From the NCBI GenBank assembly GCA_001566295.1, contig KQ964254.1, forward strand, positions 124,001 to 188,000: a DNA stretch of 64,000 bases, read 5' to 3'. Of the stretch, positions 42,067 to 54,500 are shown one piece after another. Every line of letters begins with the position of its first letter. Positions within the stretch are counted from its first letter, which is position 1. The position numbers were made by a program, and so were the translations under genes. Below the pieces are notes generated by a model. The model saw only the letters and a program-made list of their open reading frames with translations, had not been told where the DNA came from and searched no databases. Origin of the DNA: Microdochium bolleyi (lineage: Eukaryota > Ascomycota > Sordariomycetes > Xylariales > Microdochiaceae).

Positions 42067-45000
42067 TCACACGCTGGAAATGATGTCGCGAATCGTCCAG
42101 CGCCACACGTGTTGATCTCGAGGGGAGACGCTCACCCACTTCTCGCACTTCTTGCGCCAACGCTCCTCCTCTTCGCGTTGGCGCCGAACGAATTCGGGTC
42201 CAACGTCGAACTCTTCCCCAACCATCCATTCGTCATTCACGTCGCTCACCCGTCCTCGAGTGACATTACCCGAGGACGCCTCTTTTTCTTCAAGGTCGGG
42301 GATGTCCTTGAACGGGTCATCTTCCTCTATGATCTGGAAACCTTCGAGGGGATCGTCCGACCGAGGGGTCGGGGTGTGTTGCTCCGCATGGACCTTGATC
42401 CAGCACATGTTTTGAGGATCGAAGACCATGTCTCCAACCTGCTTTCGCATCTTGCTAGAGCTCATGTCTTTGATGAGGACGGGGCCTGGTGTCAAGATTT
42501 CCTTCTCACGCGCTGAGTGTGGTGGAATGGCGATTGCCAGAGGCGAGGATGCCGGAGGGTTGAATGCGCTCAGCGCATTCTCGTTGCCTTCCCAACGGAA
42601 GGTAGCTGGGTTGTAGGTCATACCATTGACCACTTTGGTCTCCTTAGCCCCGGTCAGATTGGAGATCAGATGAGGCTTCAATTGTGGAGGCTTGCGGGTC
42701 TTCTTGAGTCGCAGGCTGTTATGCATGTGCGGATGGAGAGGAATAGTGCTTTGGAGAGTCCTCGTGGCAAGGTGCGTGACTCGTTGAGTGGTAATCGGGG
42801 TGGGAGGAGCAGCGGGAGTGGCTCGCTGCGCGCGGTTCGCTTCCCGAGCATTGCGACTTGCGGCGGTGTCCCGTGCGAAGTGTGGCGTGTAATCGTTGCG
42901 CAGGGGAGAGTATGGTGATACTGGGCTCGGTGTATTGCGATCGGGGAGAACATTCTGGTAAATTTTGTTGCGGATGCTTCCCCTGTTACCAGCCCCGATG
43001 GCCTGCTTGGTGAACTTGGATTCTGTCTGCGCAGATGTAGGCAGATCGTCAAAGGCATCCAGCTCGTGCCCGTCTCCGAAGGCACGCGCTCTACGCGGTT
43101 TGCTCAGTTGCTGCCAGCTGGATTCAGACGAGTGCTTCTCGTGGCGCACGCGTCGAGGACTCGGTGACCGCATCATGGTACGAGATGCTGTGCGTGAGGC
43201 AGGACGGAAATCGAGGCTATGCTCAGAGTCGTGGCGGCGGAAAGTGCGTGACGTCTTGCTATGGAGTGTAGTCTGAGATTGCGAGGCGCCACTGTTGCCG
43301 TACGGCGCGTGCGCCTTCCTACTGAGCGCGGCACTGCTCTCGTGTGTAGGACGGCTTCGGTCTACAGGCGTTCGTGGTCTCAAAAAGGAAAGGGGGCGGG
43401 CGGTGTCTCCGCGCGAAGGCGGCCTGTCACGCGAAGGCGGTCTGTCAACCTTTGAAGTCGACGATGAGGTTGTTAGAGTCGATGGCTTTGTGGGAGACTG
43501 GCCCGGGCGCAGGACTGGGAGGGACCTCTTAAGTCGCAGCAATTGCGCGCTGGTTGTGGTAGGTTCTGAGCGCAAGGCGCCAGTTGATGCCTTCTGGCCA
43601 AGTTCTCGCCGACGCGAAGGTGTTGACTGCTGATACGCAGTCGTTGTCGTAGGTGTGCTCGGCGCGTGGAGACTTGATATCGACGATTGCGCAGAGTGGC
43701 CACTGAGACGAGACTGTGATCGTCTCGAAGGACGTGTCGCAATAGGTCCGCCACTTTCTGACACGGGCTCCAGCGAGGGTTGCGCATGCGCACGCTCGTG
43801 GCCAGACATCGGACGTGGAAGACGTGAGGTCTGCATGGACATGGCAGGTTTGTTGCCAAATGTGATTGACACTGCGGTTTTGGGCCGTACAGGGCTCAAT
43901 GGCTTGGTCTCTTTGACCTTGACATTGCGGTGCAGAGTCGACCTCGTGGAACTGAAGACGTCGCCGTCGCCAATGTCAAGATCGGCAAGGAAATCCTCCT
44001 TGTCTGCGGCAACTGGCTGGGATGGTCGCTGGATGCTTAAGTGTGTGGCTGACTCAATCTCATGTCGTTCTGGTGACTTGGACACTCTCCTACGCCTGAG
44101 TCGCTCTCCAAGATCAAGGGGTCCAACGGGTAGTTCCAACCCGTCCATGTGCTCATCCTCACTCCCTGCGGTGATGGAGCTGGCAATGCTCGGGCTCAGC
44201 GCTGAGACAGAGGAGCTGCGGGCGGAGAATGGACCGCGGCTGGTACCTCCGAATCTGGTGCCTAAGCTGCCCTCTCCCCAGTCAAAGTCATCGCTTGCAT
44301 TGACGGACGGCGTCTTGGGGATGTCTTTTCTGCTTGACAGTTTAAGCTTGCCATCTGACGGCAGCTCAAAGTCCATCTCAAACCCATCGTCCTCCGCGGG
44401 CTTTTGAGGAGTTGGGGGTGTGATGAGCGACACCGGTTTGGCATGCAAGCGTAGCTTTGGCGCTTTGATGGTTGCACCACCATCGCCAAAGAAGTCAGCG
44501 TCGTCCTCATTATCACGAAACTTGTCGAGATTCAGAGGGCTCGCAGATGGGGTAGTCTTCAAGGTTGCGAAGCTCTTTTCTGCGGGGGAGAAAGTCGGGC
44601 TGAGCTTGAGGGGACTTGTCAGGCTGGAACCGCTGAACTGGCGGATGGCTTCGGGAAACTTGGCCGGATCTTGTTGCTTGACGCGCAAAGCCTGGCCCAA
44701 AGCGGGAAGCTCGAGATCATCAGCCCAGTCCTCCTGGAAGATCTTCTTGACTTTACGACCGCCAAGGCGCTTGATGGTGCCTCCCATCAAGGCAGAAGAG
44801 GGCACATTGGCGGGGATAGGGATGCCGGCGTGTGTCGCAGCAGCGATGGCATCCAAAGTAGACTTTTCGTCCGTGTCAGGTAAGTGCACAAATCGCTCCT
44901 CCCTGCCGGGCAGAGACTCGCGGTCTGAGCGCATCGAGGACAAACTGTCCCTGCGGTGAGAGTGGGAATTTGTCATGGAAGAAGAGCTGCGGAATGTGAG

Positions 45001-45093
45001 GTCATCGTTGTCCATAAGGAAGTCTTCATCCTCATCCCAGTTCTCGATCTCGTCCTCGACCGGCTGCCGCAATTTTAATGTGAGTGATTCCAT
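42067..45093 (-). CDS. Byr4/Bfa1-like regulator of mitotic exit / septation
   Basis: Probable scaffold half of the two-part GTPase-activating complex (Byr4-Cdc16 in fission yeast, Bfa1-Bub2 in budding yeast) that restrains the septation or mitotic-exit GTPase at the spindle pole body. Single exon, 1008 residues from the first ATG at 45093; upstream open codons start only with non-ATG. The N-terminus has the acidic ENWDEDEDFLMDNDD motif and a conserved basic block (MGGTIKRLGGRKVKKIFQED). A long Ser/Thr/Pro/Arg-rich disordered middle contains many SP and TP sites (likely kinase targets). The C-terminus has two repeats of the Byr4-type motif, NGMTYNPATFRWEGNEN and GDMVFDPQNMCWIKV, then DDPFKDIPDL and a charged helical end. 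Confidence 0.88.
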   Translation of the reverse strand: MESLTLKLRQPVEDEIENWDEDEDFLMDNDDLTFRSSSSMTNSHSHRRDSLSSMRSDRESLPGREERFVHLPDTDEKSTLDAIAAATHAGIPIPANVPSSALMGGTIKRLGGRKVKKIFQEDWADDLELPALGQALRVKQQDPAKFPEAIRQFSGSSLTSPLKLSPTFSPAEKSFATLKTTPSASPLNLDKFRDNEDDADFFGDGGATIKAPKLRLHAKPVSLITPPTPQKPAEDDGFEMDFELPSDGKLKLSSRKDIPKTPSVNASDDFDWGEGSLGTRFGGTSRGPFSARSSSVSALSPSIASSITAGSEDEHMDGLELPVGPLDLGERLRRRRVSKSPERHEIESATHLSIQRPSQPVAADKEDFLADLDIGDGDVFSSTRSTLHRNVKVKETKPLSPVRPKTAVSITFGNKPAMSMQTSRLPRPMSGHERAHAQPSLEPVSESGGPIATRPSRRSQSRLSGHSAQSSISSLHAPSTPTTTTAYQQSTPSRRRELGQKASTGALRSEPTTTSAQLLRLKRSLPVLRPGQSPTKPSTLTTSSSTSKVDRPPSRDRPPSRGDTARPLSFLRPRTPVDRSRPTHESSAALSRKAHAPYGNSGASQSQTTLHSKTSRTFRRHDSEHSLDFRPASRTASRTMMRSPSPRRVRHEKHSSESSWQQLSKPRRARAFGDGHELDAFDDLPTSAQTESKFTKQAIGAGNRGSIRNKIYQNVLPDRNTPSPVSPYSPLRNDYTPHFARDTAASRNAREANRAQRATPAAPPTPITTQRVTHLATRTLQSTIPLHPHMHNSLRLKKTRKPPQLKPHLISNLTGAKETKVVNGMTYNPATFRWEGNENALSAFNPPASSPLAIAIPPHSAREKEILTPGPVLIKDMSSSKMRKQVGDMVFDPQNMCWIKVHAEQHTPTPRSDDPLEGFQIIEEDDPFKDIPDLEEKEASSGNVTRGRVSDVNDEWMVGEEFDVGPEFVRRQREEEERWRKKCEKWVSVSPRDQHVWRWTIRDIISSV

Positions 45094-46798
45094 GGTTGGT
45101 TGCTGTGCGTGGCGCGACACGCTTGGTGGAGCTTGCGGGTGTCGTGTGATTTCTGATGCACTGAGCAAGGTCTAACAATGGACGGTGCTCTGAGCGCTTC
45201 GCATCTTCGCCTTGGCGGGGGTGGCGATGCGAATGGCAAGATGCGACGTTATTTGTGGACTCCCCGTCGATGCAAAGTGCCGGTGCCGGTTGTGAATTGA
45301 CGCGCAAATGATTCCAGGCCCGAGATAGATGAAGAGTGATGAGTGGTGAGAGGTTGGCGGGTTTGTGGTTGGCGGGTAAGGAGCCGCTGAAGTCTACGTC
45401 GAAGTGGCGCGCGAAGTCGTCGGAGATTGCTTTGAGGTTTGGCGAACGAAGGCGCCTGGCGCTGGCGCAGTGAGGCGAATGTCGCTGTTGTGGTTGTTGA
45501 GTGGTGCGTTGTCGCGATGGTGGGTTGGGATGGAAGCTGTCGTGGAGCAGGGCAGGTGGGCAGCGAGGCAGCGAGACAGCGAGAGGACTGGAGGACAGCG
45601 GGCGGGCGCACACGAGAGGGGGAAACAGGAAAGTGTGCGGGCAACAAAAGAGGTGGCCGGCAGGTGGAGCGCCGCGGGCAGCACACAACGTCGTGCAGGT
45701 TCCGTGCAGGACCGCTAGGCCCGGGTGGGACAAGGTCGGGTGCGGTGAGCCGTCACAGTCCCAACAACCCCTGGACAGCATGTACATCATCCGCAAGGGT
45801 CCGCAAGGCACAGCTCAATGTCACTCGTGTCTGTTCCTGACAGGCAGCTGGAGGGCAGGGCTCGAGGGCGTGGCTTCCCAGGTTGCCTGCAGTTGTGAAC
45901 GGGCGCACGGGAACCCAGCGCCGTGGGAATATTGAATTCGATATATTCGGGATCTTGACCCTGATGATCCCACACGTCCCGCGTCTGTGCTTAGACCAGC
46001 TCTGGATCCGCATCCGAGACAGCACGTCCATAACAAACACAATGTTGAAGCTTGGCCACACCCCAGCTTGTGCCGCGGCCACCCAAAGTTCATTATCGCA
46101 AACCGTGTATTGTTTGCGATAGAGGCTGGCAATGGCCGTTCTGCCGAGAAAGGCATCAGACAGTCTATTTCCGCAGCACAGCAAAGCAAGGACGCAGTCG
46201 TGGCAAACAAGCGAGCATCGCGAAAGCAACGCGCAGGGGCGCGTCTGACGCAGCCAAGGATCCACCAGCGCTCGTGGCTGAAGCGTCTTGGTCGGGGCTT
46301 GGGACAGCTTTTGGTTGCGCATTGCGGGCGGGCACCACTGGCCACAGAATGCAGCCGCACGAGAACTTCACTCCTCAGGACTTGGGTAACAGTCGCACCA
46401 CGCTCATGCATGCACGGCAGCCCGAAGGCACTTCGTGGACTCGTGAAGAGGGGACCTCGGGATCATGATGGCGGGTGGTGATTTGGTGATGCTGGGAACT
46501 TGCCTGCCGCCCTCGCTCCACGTGAACCACTCGGCCGGTTGCTGCCTGCTTCGATGAAGATGATGCCAGGTAACAACGGACTGCTTTGCAGCGTGAATAC
46601 TTTGTAGCCATTGGCGCCAACTTCCTTTCAAAGTCAACAATCTACTTGTTCGCGTCGTTGCATGTCTTGTTGGAAGCGTTTTTGCTGCCAAACTCCACCA
46701 GCCAGAGTGTGACCCAGCAACCCTCGCAGCCCATCTCAACATCAAGCACACACCATCTTGGCACCGCTTTATACGCATTCGAACCTCGGGCGCATCCA
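45094..46798. other. divergent promoter region (Byr4-like / XRCC4-like)
   Basis: 1.7 kb between two divergent genes. Long open frames on both strands (for example 46404-47141 on the minus strand) are low-complexity Arg/Ser/Pro shadows. No supported gene, RNA or repeat. Confidence 0.55.
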
Positions 46799-48246
46799 AT
46801 GGCCAAGGCTCCAGTCGTGCGGTTCCCCATTGCCGGTCGAGAGGACGACTTCTTCCTGCTCGAGGTCTCCCCCCACGGCTCCAAGCCTCTGGATCTGAAA
46901 CTGCTCGGCACAGAGGGCGAGGCCGTCTTCGTGACAAGGCGTGAGTCTGTCCCCGCTTCAACCACCCACGCCGCCCCCGCCCCTCGTTAAGCGTGACATC
47001 GTGCCTGCCTTGCGCACGTCCTGGCGTTTGCTTGCGGGATCCCTCGACCGCTTCGGATCCCTTGCTTGATTTGTTTGCCTGAAGCTGCGGTGCTGACTGC
47101 GACGTACTATCCAAGTCCGCCATCGCCGTGTGGTCGAGCACAAGTCATCTACAGGTCACTGCACCGATGCAGAGTGGGAGGCCATCCTGACGGCCGCCCT
47201 CGTCGAGCGCAAGCAGGTGCACGACATCGAGATCAGAGCGGATGTCTCCAAGGATGGCTCAGCAGTTGGCCTCTCATTCCGTAAGAACATCCAGGGTATT
47301 ACGGTACGTGGGCATCCCATTGTCCCGGTCTCGTGTAAATTGCCTGTCTGTGCCAAACACTAACCGACGACCCCCTGCTCTGGATTAGCAACGGTTGGGG
47401 TCCATCAAGATCCCAGAGCGTCCGGAAGATGATGCGGACGAGTCCAATGAGATTTCTCCGTTCCATTGGTGCGTGGCAATATTGGGCGAGCGTGCGGAGC
47501 TTGAGGGCCGAGCGGCGAGCTCGACAGCCAAGATCGAGTTTCTGGAGCACACGGTGAACGAGCTCAAGGACCAGCTCCAGGAATTCATCAAGGCCAAGGA
47601 AGATGACGAGAGCCAGCTTCTGGAGAAGTTCAGAGACCTTCTTAACGAGAAGAAGGTCAAGATACGCCAGCAGCAGCGGCTGCTAGCCTCTGTGGATGTT
47701 GGCAACCAGACTGTGGCCGAGTCCCAGTATGACAGCAAGAGGAAAGCGAGTGCATCTCGCCCGTCAAAACGCAAAGTCGATGGCGAAGGCGCCGTGGACA
47801 GCAGCGACGACGACGATGACCACGACGACGACAAAAGGGGCAATCCTAATGCAATGGAAGTCGATAGTGAGCATCGCCCACAAGGGGACCCTGAGGCAGA
47901 CGAGCAAATGACGACTGACGATGACGATGACGAAACCCACGATGAAGCGTCCACCGAGAGCGGGGACGAGCAACTACAGGCAAAGGCACAGGCGGCCAAG
48001 TCGAGCTCCAGGAACACAAGACCAGCAGGACGCAAGAGTTCTCCTGCAGCTCCTGCCAAGAGTGCAACGAGAAGCACTAGGAGCACACATGGTATCAAGT
48101 CAGAGCCGGCGTCGCAGCAGGCGGACGATGTGCCACCTGCGAAGCGGGAGCTACCATTCATGCGTAAGAAGAAGAATGCAGCCCCGCCACCGAAGGCCGC
48201 ACCTACGAACGACGACGATGAAACGGGCTCCGATGATGAGTTATGA
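46799..48246 (+). CDS. XRCC4-like DNA end-joining protein (fungal Lif1/XRCC4 type)
   Basis: Probable partner of DNA ligase IV in non-homologous end joining; fungal members are often labelled 'mitotic apparatus protein p62'. Model join(46799..46940, 47116..47303, 47389..48246), 395 residues. The head domain (1-140) is strand-rich (VVRFPIAGREDDFFLLEVSP, DLKLLGTEGEAVFVTR, AEWEAILTAAL). The junction at 47303/47389 gives NIQGITQRLGSIKIP. A coiled-coil stalk follows (about 155-220), ending in the conserved LLEKFRDLLNEKKVKIRQQQ. The tail is acidic and disordered with long Asp/Glu runs and ends in LPFMRKKK, then acidic residues. The first intron (175 nt) has a less obvious acceptor (CCAAG), so that junction is the weakest point. 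Confidence 0.82.
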
Positions 48247-48500
48247 ACGCGCATGTACATATGAAGCTTCGAGACAAGACGGAAGGAGCTGCAAGCCAGA
48301 GGCGCTATGCAATTGAATACATAATACAGACACGTCATGGTTAGAGCTGACACAAACAAGTAGCCGCTATATTTCATCAAAAGCCATACATAGATTACGT
48401 GCACATGAAAGTCCCTACCAAACGAGTTGACCCCAGAAACTCCAAACTCCTTACAGAACCGTGCTATCGTACACGGAGATCATCAATCTCTCAAATATCG

Positions 48501-51500
48501 TCATGAGGAACCTTGCTCTGACATGTTCGCAGCTGGTTGCTGTTGGGTAAGGACCTGCTCTGCCATCTCGGAACACACTGCGAAATTGCAATATGTCAGC
48601 ACGTCATCTTCGAATGTCGACTTGCGAGGAGCCAGATGATGGTGAGTAGAATGGAGCTATCTTACGTTTGGATATGCTTGACGGACCGAGGATCTTCATC
48701 ACAGCCAGATCCACGCCGAACTTCTTGACAACCCAGCCCCGGATGTCGACGGCGAGCAGGGAGTCGATGCCCAGTTCACCGAGGCGGCTGTCCTCGCATA
48801 TCTCTGAGCCCGGTTTTGTCTGCAGAAGCACCTGAAGCCGTTTGGTGAACTCCTCGAGAATAAGCTGCTGCATTTCCCGCGGTTCTGTGACAGTAGCGAG
48901 ACGGTCACTGAATGAGGCAGACGCCGCGGTCGCGCCTGGGTGCTGCTCTTCAGCCGTGGAATCGTCAGAGTCGAGGATGGCTAGGTGGCTGAACCTCGGA
49001 TCCTGCTGCCAATGTAGACAATCCGGGTTATCCAGGCTGAACCGGCTCAGCCCAGCGATGATGTCGTACGGGCCCTCGCCACACTGTTGCGTGGGGCGTC
49101 CTGCCACGATCGCCTCGAGGACCATGTGGTGCACATCGCGCTCCGAGATGGGCGGGTACCCTTCCCGCTCGAGTCCGGCGTATAGCTCGCTCTTCTCACG
49201 ATGGAGGAAGCCCAGGCCGTAGATGACGCCTATGTTGAGCACCGAGCCCGCGAGGCCGCGGCGGCGACGGTCCGCGGCCAGCCCGTTCATGTACATGTTG
49301 GCCGCGGCATAGTTGGACTGACCTGCGTGACCTCCGACCGCGGCAAAGGAGGAAGTCATGATGAAGAACTCGAGGTCGGGCTCGCAGAAAATGGTGTCGA
49401 GATTCCTCGAGCCCACCGCCTTGGGTCGCATGACTCTCTCCCAAGTCTCTGTCGTCATGTGTGCAAAAATTCTGTCGTCGAGGACCATGGCCCCGTTGAT
49501 TAGGCCGCCGACTGGAGGCAGCGAGTGCTCCTCTACGAGTTTGTACTTGAGGGCAGCCACTTGCCCGAGCTGTGTGACATCGAGCTTCTCAATGATTATT
49601 CTGGCCCCTGTGATATGCGCAAGCTCGGCCGCCCAGGGCGGAGACATTTCAGGATTTCGGCTTGCGAGGACAATGTTCTGGGCCCCATGCCTGACGAGCA
49701 ACCTGCAGAGACTCTGGCCAAGATCTCGCGTCAGGCCTATAAGCACGTAGGTCTTATTGGACTTGAGAAGGTTCTTCTCGACGATCTGCATGACTGGCAC
49801 TTCGATCTCATGGGCTGCGGTCCAGTCCACAAGCTGGGATCTATTGACCGCGCCGGTCCGCGCTAGCAACTCCGGAACACTCATGGCCTTGTCCCCATTC
49901 CAGCTCGCCGACCTGGATCTCTGTCCGGGACGTACCATGGAACGCGTGACAGCGTTTTCCCATAGCAACGTGACACCTTGGCTTGAGTCCGTCCACAGTG
50001 GCTGAGATTCACGCTCTGTGCCAAAGATCGCTTTCTTTGCCTGAATATACGAGAAGCCAGCCGGCAGTGAGCTCCGAATCTTGTGCGACAGGTCGTCGTC
50101 AAGGTCGGAGAAGTCAAATACTGTGGCGACTTCGCCAGAACGAAGAATCATCTGTCTGATCTCCCTCGATGTGGAGAGTTGGTGTATGTCGCAGGCAGCA
50201 CGCTCGGAAGGGCCGACCTGGGATGGATGTGTCGATGTTGTGTAGGAAACAACCCTCAGTTCGACAGCACATGCTATACTCGACATCATGTGCTGAAATT
50301 CCTTGTCGGCATTGATTAGCACCAGAGAGCGATGCCGACTGAGCCTCAAAGTAAGATCGGTGATAAGAGACAGGCACAGGGAATGCACCAAATATCGGCC
50401 CCCGTTCGGCCCAGCCTGGATTATGTGACTTCGTAGCAAAGCAGATCGTTTCAGGTGCGAACAGTTCTGCTGAGTCAAGCCCGCAATAACCTCGCCCGTT
50501 GTGGTGTCACGCCCAAGACAGACGTATGCGGAAGTGGATGAGTTCAGATGGACTGGGTACGCCGAGCTGTACTGCACCTGTACCATTGCTTGCGGCGACA
50601 GCCTTGAGACTGAGTTCTCGATAACAACCTCGGCAGTGAAAAAAGACGGGCGCTCTTCTTCACCACAAGGTCGAATAACAACGAATTTGTCTTTTGTGCA
50701 GACTGTCCTCAACAAAGGGCGGCGAAAAGCAAGAGCGCGCTCGTTCATCTCACGCAGTGGTTTGATCCGTGGAATCAACCTCCGTGTACCGGAGATGTAG
50801 ACTTCTGGCTCTTGCGTCCAAAGCGTGTTCTCTCTGGACCCCGAACTAGCGATCGCGCTCAGCTGCAGAAACGCCTCTGCGATATGCTCCTCTGGCGACG
50901 ACACATCATGGAGATCCAGTGTCTGAATCTTGAGGTTCGGGATCTCTGCTGCTATCGTGCGGGTGAAGCCGAGCACTGCAGCATGTCCAGGATTGCCTGA
51001 CCACGAATTCTGTATAACCCAGAGCACCTTCATATTTGGACGGAACAGGGAGCGGAACCGGCTCAGGTTGGATTTCGCCATCATCGTCGTCAGGGGACAC
51101 TCCTCGTCCGACACTATGATGGTAGCAGTACATGCTTCCAACGTCAAAGCGTCAACCTCACTGATGGAGTGCCGAATGCTGATATTTGGCTGTTGGACTA
51201 ACAGCCTTGACTTCAAACTCTCGAAGGTGCCGCCGAGTAAGCCTTTTGGCTCGGCGAGAATGATTAGTCTGCCTGCTGATTTTGCGCCCAGCCGGTAGTT
51301 CATCGCCCTTGAAGGCGGAGGACATGAGGCCCCACGCTGTCTGACCACAACATAATGTCCAGATGGATAATGCTGGTCAGAGTGTCGAGCGAAGGAGTTG
51401 AACCCATGATCTATGAGTTGGTCTGGCCAGTCAGGTGGTGAGAGATTGCCTAGGTTCGTTTGTCCTAGTGAGAGATTGTATCGAGGGGCTGCTTCGTGAA

Positions 51501-54500
51501 TAAGTATCAGGAAAGCACCAGCCTTCATTATGTCTCGGATTGTACCGAGCATGTCTGCCCAGTCATTGTTCTCAAGATGAGATACTGCGAGGACCACGAG
51601 ATCGTGCTTGTTCTCCCGCTCAAGCTGTGTACCAATACATCTTCCTTGGTCAAGAGATATTGTGGCGATGGCCTTTCCTGCCTCCGCACTATGAGGGACT
51701 GCTGTGTGACTGCTCTTGACTCCGATTGTGAAGGTGCCGAAGGCCCCCTTAATTTTCCGTAGGATGTGGGCAGGTAGCTGCACAGAGTGGTCTGGTAAGC
51801 AGAGGCAGTTCATCCTCGGATGCCGATGAGCTATCTGCTGCACTATTCGCCCGATATGGTCATAGAAACCTGTACCAGTCCACGCCGCCGGAGGATTGTG
51901 TTTCGACAGTGCTTCCACGCCCCTTGCAAGCTGACGCGCTTCGTAAAGCTGATCTTTGCAAGTTTGCGAGAGTTTACCGGGTGTGTCGATGTCGTAGACA
52001 GTCTCGTTTGTCCCTAGACTCCTCATGGTGATGATTTCATGCGATGGATCAAGATCAAGGACTGTGTGCAGATATGAAGTCGAATCTTCACTGGTGCATG
52101 CGTTCGGAATTGCGCGGACAACGAGATTCTCGACCTGAATTATCTGTTTCCCTCGCTCGCCGAAAACTGCAATATCAGCAGCCAGAGTGGTTGGCCGGGA
52201 CGCCCTGGCAGCACATGTCTCTGTCAGGTGAGCATCCACCGAGAGACTTCGACTAGGACTCTCGTGCTGCATGCCCTCGATCATCCTGAGATCAAAATGC
52301 AGTCGGCCTATTCGACAAGGGAGGAGTGGTCCCCATAATGACCTGGATATACAAGTTAGCTGCGGCTGTCTCGCACAAACCAAGTTCTAAAAAATCTCGT
52401 GATTTAATACTCAACTTACCTGTCTCCAGGCGCTGCATATGTCAGAAAGGCTGTCTGGAAACACGAGTCTAGTGTCGCAGGACTGATCATGAGGTTCGTG
52501 CTGTCGGATTCGTGCATGTTTGCCACTTGTGCCGAGCAGTGCTCAAATCTTCGCCTGATATGTGTCACTCCTCTGAAAGGACCGGTGTAAGAAAGGCCAG
52601 TGTTGCTCATCATCTTGTAGAATTCCGCCGAATCCGTAGGGAGTAGATCCCAAGCACCTAGAGGATCTGGACTCGATTGTTCCACTTGATTGTTGTCGAA
52701 GCACAATCTCACCTTGCCGGTCATATTAAGTCTCATATCCGCCGATCCGTCAGCAGGGCACGAGGCGAGACAAAAATGGGCCTCGATAGAGGAGCCGACT
52801 TGATCGCCTGCGGGCAAGGCCATCATCGTAAACATCACTTCCGTGCCGTGCGGGGCTTCGTCAATCACAACACCACTAGCAATCTCAATGTCTCTCAGCT
52901 CAACAGTCGACGGGCTATTCTCCTGGGACAGAGTCCGACAGGCATCCAATGCCATCACACAATATGCAGAAGCAGGCAGGAGACACTGCCCTTGAAACCG
53001 ATGGTGCTGAAGCCATGGTATACTATCCAGCTTCAGAACGTTGCGCCAGCGTCGAACGTGTGCATCATCATCAGGTGTCCTGACACCCAGAAGCTCGTGT
53101 GGAGGACATTCTCGAAGGAGGCGCTGGCGCACTAGCCTCGACTCCTTGTAGTGTGGGTAGCAGTGATCCCACGGGTAGGCTGGGAGCTTTGCGAGATAGG
53201 ATGAAATCGACTTCTTGTTTGGGGTTTGCTCAATGTAAGAAGATACGTGTAACTCTATTGGGTTCAGCGTAGACCAGAGGAATCCCAAACAGTCCGCCAC
53301 AGAAACACTGTCATCCTTGGCGCGGTCAAGCATGCCCACGTACGGCAGCTCTTGTCCGCAGTCTGTCGCCGTTTGACAGACTGGTAGCTTGAGTGTGGCA
53401 TGGGGACCGATTTCAATAGCAGCGTCGTAGGGCCCAAACTCCGAGAGCGCGTGGTCGACGGCGTCGTGAAACTGCACCGTGTATAGCATGTTGTCTTTCC
53501 AATATCCAGCACCAAGATCCTTCTCGGACGTTCTCTTGAAGCCATAAACGCTTGAAACCCACACGACCCCATTGCCCTCAGCCATCGGGGATATATGACA
53601 CCGCTCGAGCGCTTTCATGTAGTCAGCAGCGGCGGCCGCCATGTGAGGAGAGTGGTACGCAGCATCCACACGGAGCACCTTGGCCAGGATCTGCTTGCTG
53701 TCCAAATCAGCCTTGGCCTGCTTGATCATCTCCAGATCTCCCGAGATCGTGGCCATTTTCGGTGCGTTGCCGGCAGCCACGAACAGCTTGCCGGCGAACT
53801 GCCCATCTCGACAGTAGCCGAAGGCTTCCTTCTCGGAGAGGCCAACGGCGAGCATGCCGCCTTGGAAACCGTCAGTAGAGTGTAGCGATTGCGAGATGAC
53901 CATGCCCCGGTAGTAAGCGATGAGGATCGCATCCTTGACAGTCAGTCTGCCCGCTGCATAGGCGGCCGCGATCTCGCCGGATGAGTGGCCTATGACGGTA
54001 TGTAAGGTGATGCCAAGGCTCTGTAGAAGGTCAACAAGGGCAATCTGGATGGCGGTGCACAGTGGCTGGGCGACGGCAGCCTCGTGAACCCGCGATGTGG
54101 CCGCGTCGCGCAGGATCTGATCGGCCAGAGTCCACACGGGCGGGTCGTCGCAGGCGGCCAGGACAGAGTCGAGCTTTGCGATGGTCTGGCGGAAGACCGA
54201 GTTGGAACGCAACAGGGAGCGAGCCATGGTGGGCCACTGGGCACCCTGGCCGGTGAAGATGCCGAGGAGCTGCGGGGCGTGGTCCATGGTGACGGCACGG
54301 GTGGAGGATCTGGCGATGGTGGTCTCGTGGTCCAGGAGGCGGTCGAGAGCGGCGAGAGCCTGTTGGCGCGATGCAACCGAGAGGGCGAGGCGGTGGGTCA
54401 GAGCATCACGGCGGGAGGCGAGGCAGCAGGCGAGGAGCTGGACGGAGGCTGCAGGGTGGTTGTGCAGGAAGGTGCGATAGGACTCGGCCAGTGCCCGCAG

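Noticed and set aside
45032..45811. 259-codon minus-strand open frame upstream of the Byr4-like gene
   Set aside because: Low-complexity Pro/His/Arg/Ser content; partly a frame shadow of the Byr4-like start region.
46404..47141. 245-codon minus-strand open frame overlapping the XRCC4-like gene
   Set aside because: Arg/Ser/Gln-rich, no recognisable domain, and it overlaps the conserved first exon and intron of the XRCC4-like gene.
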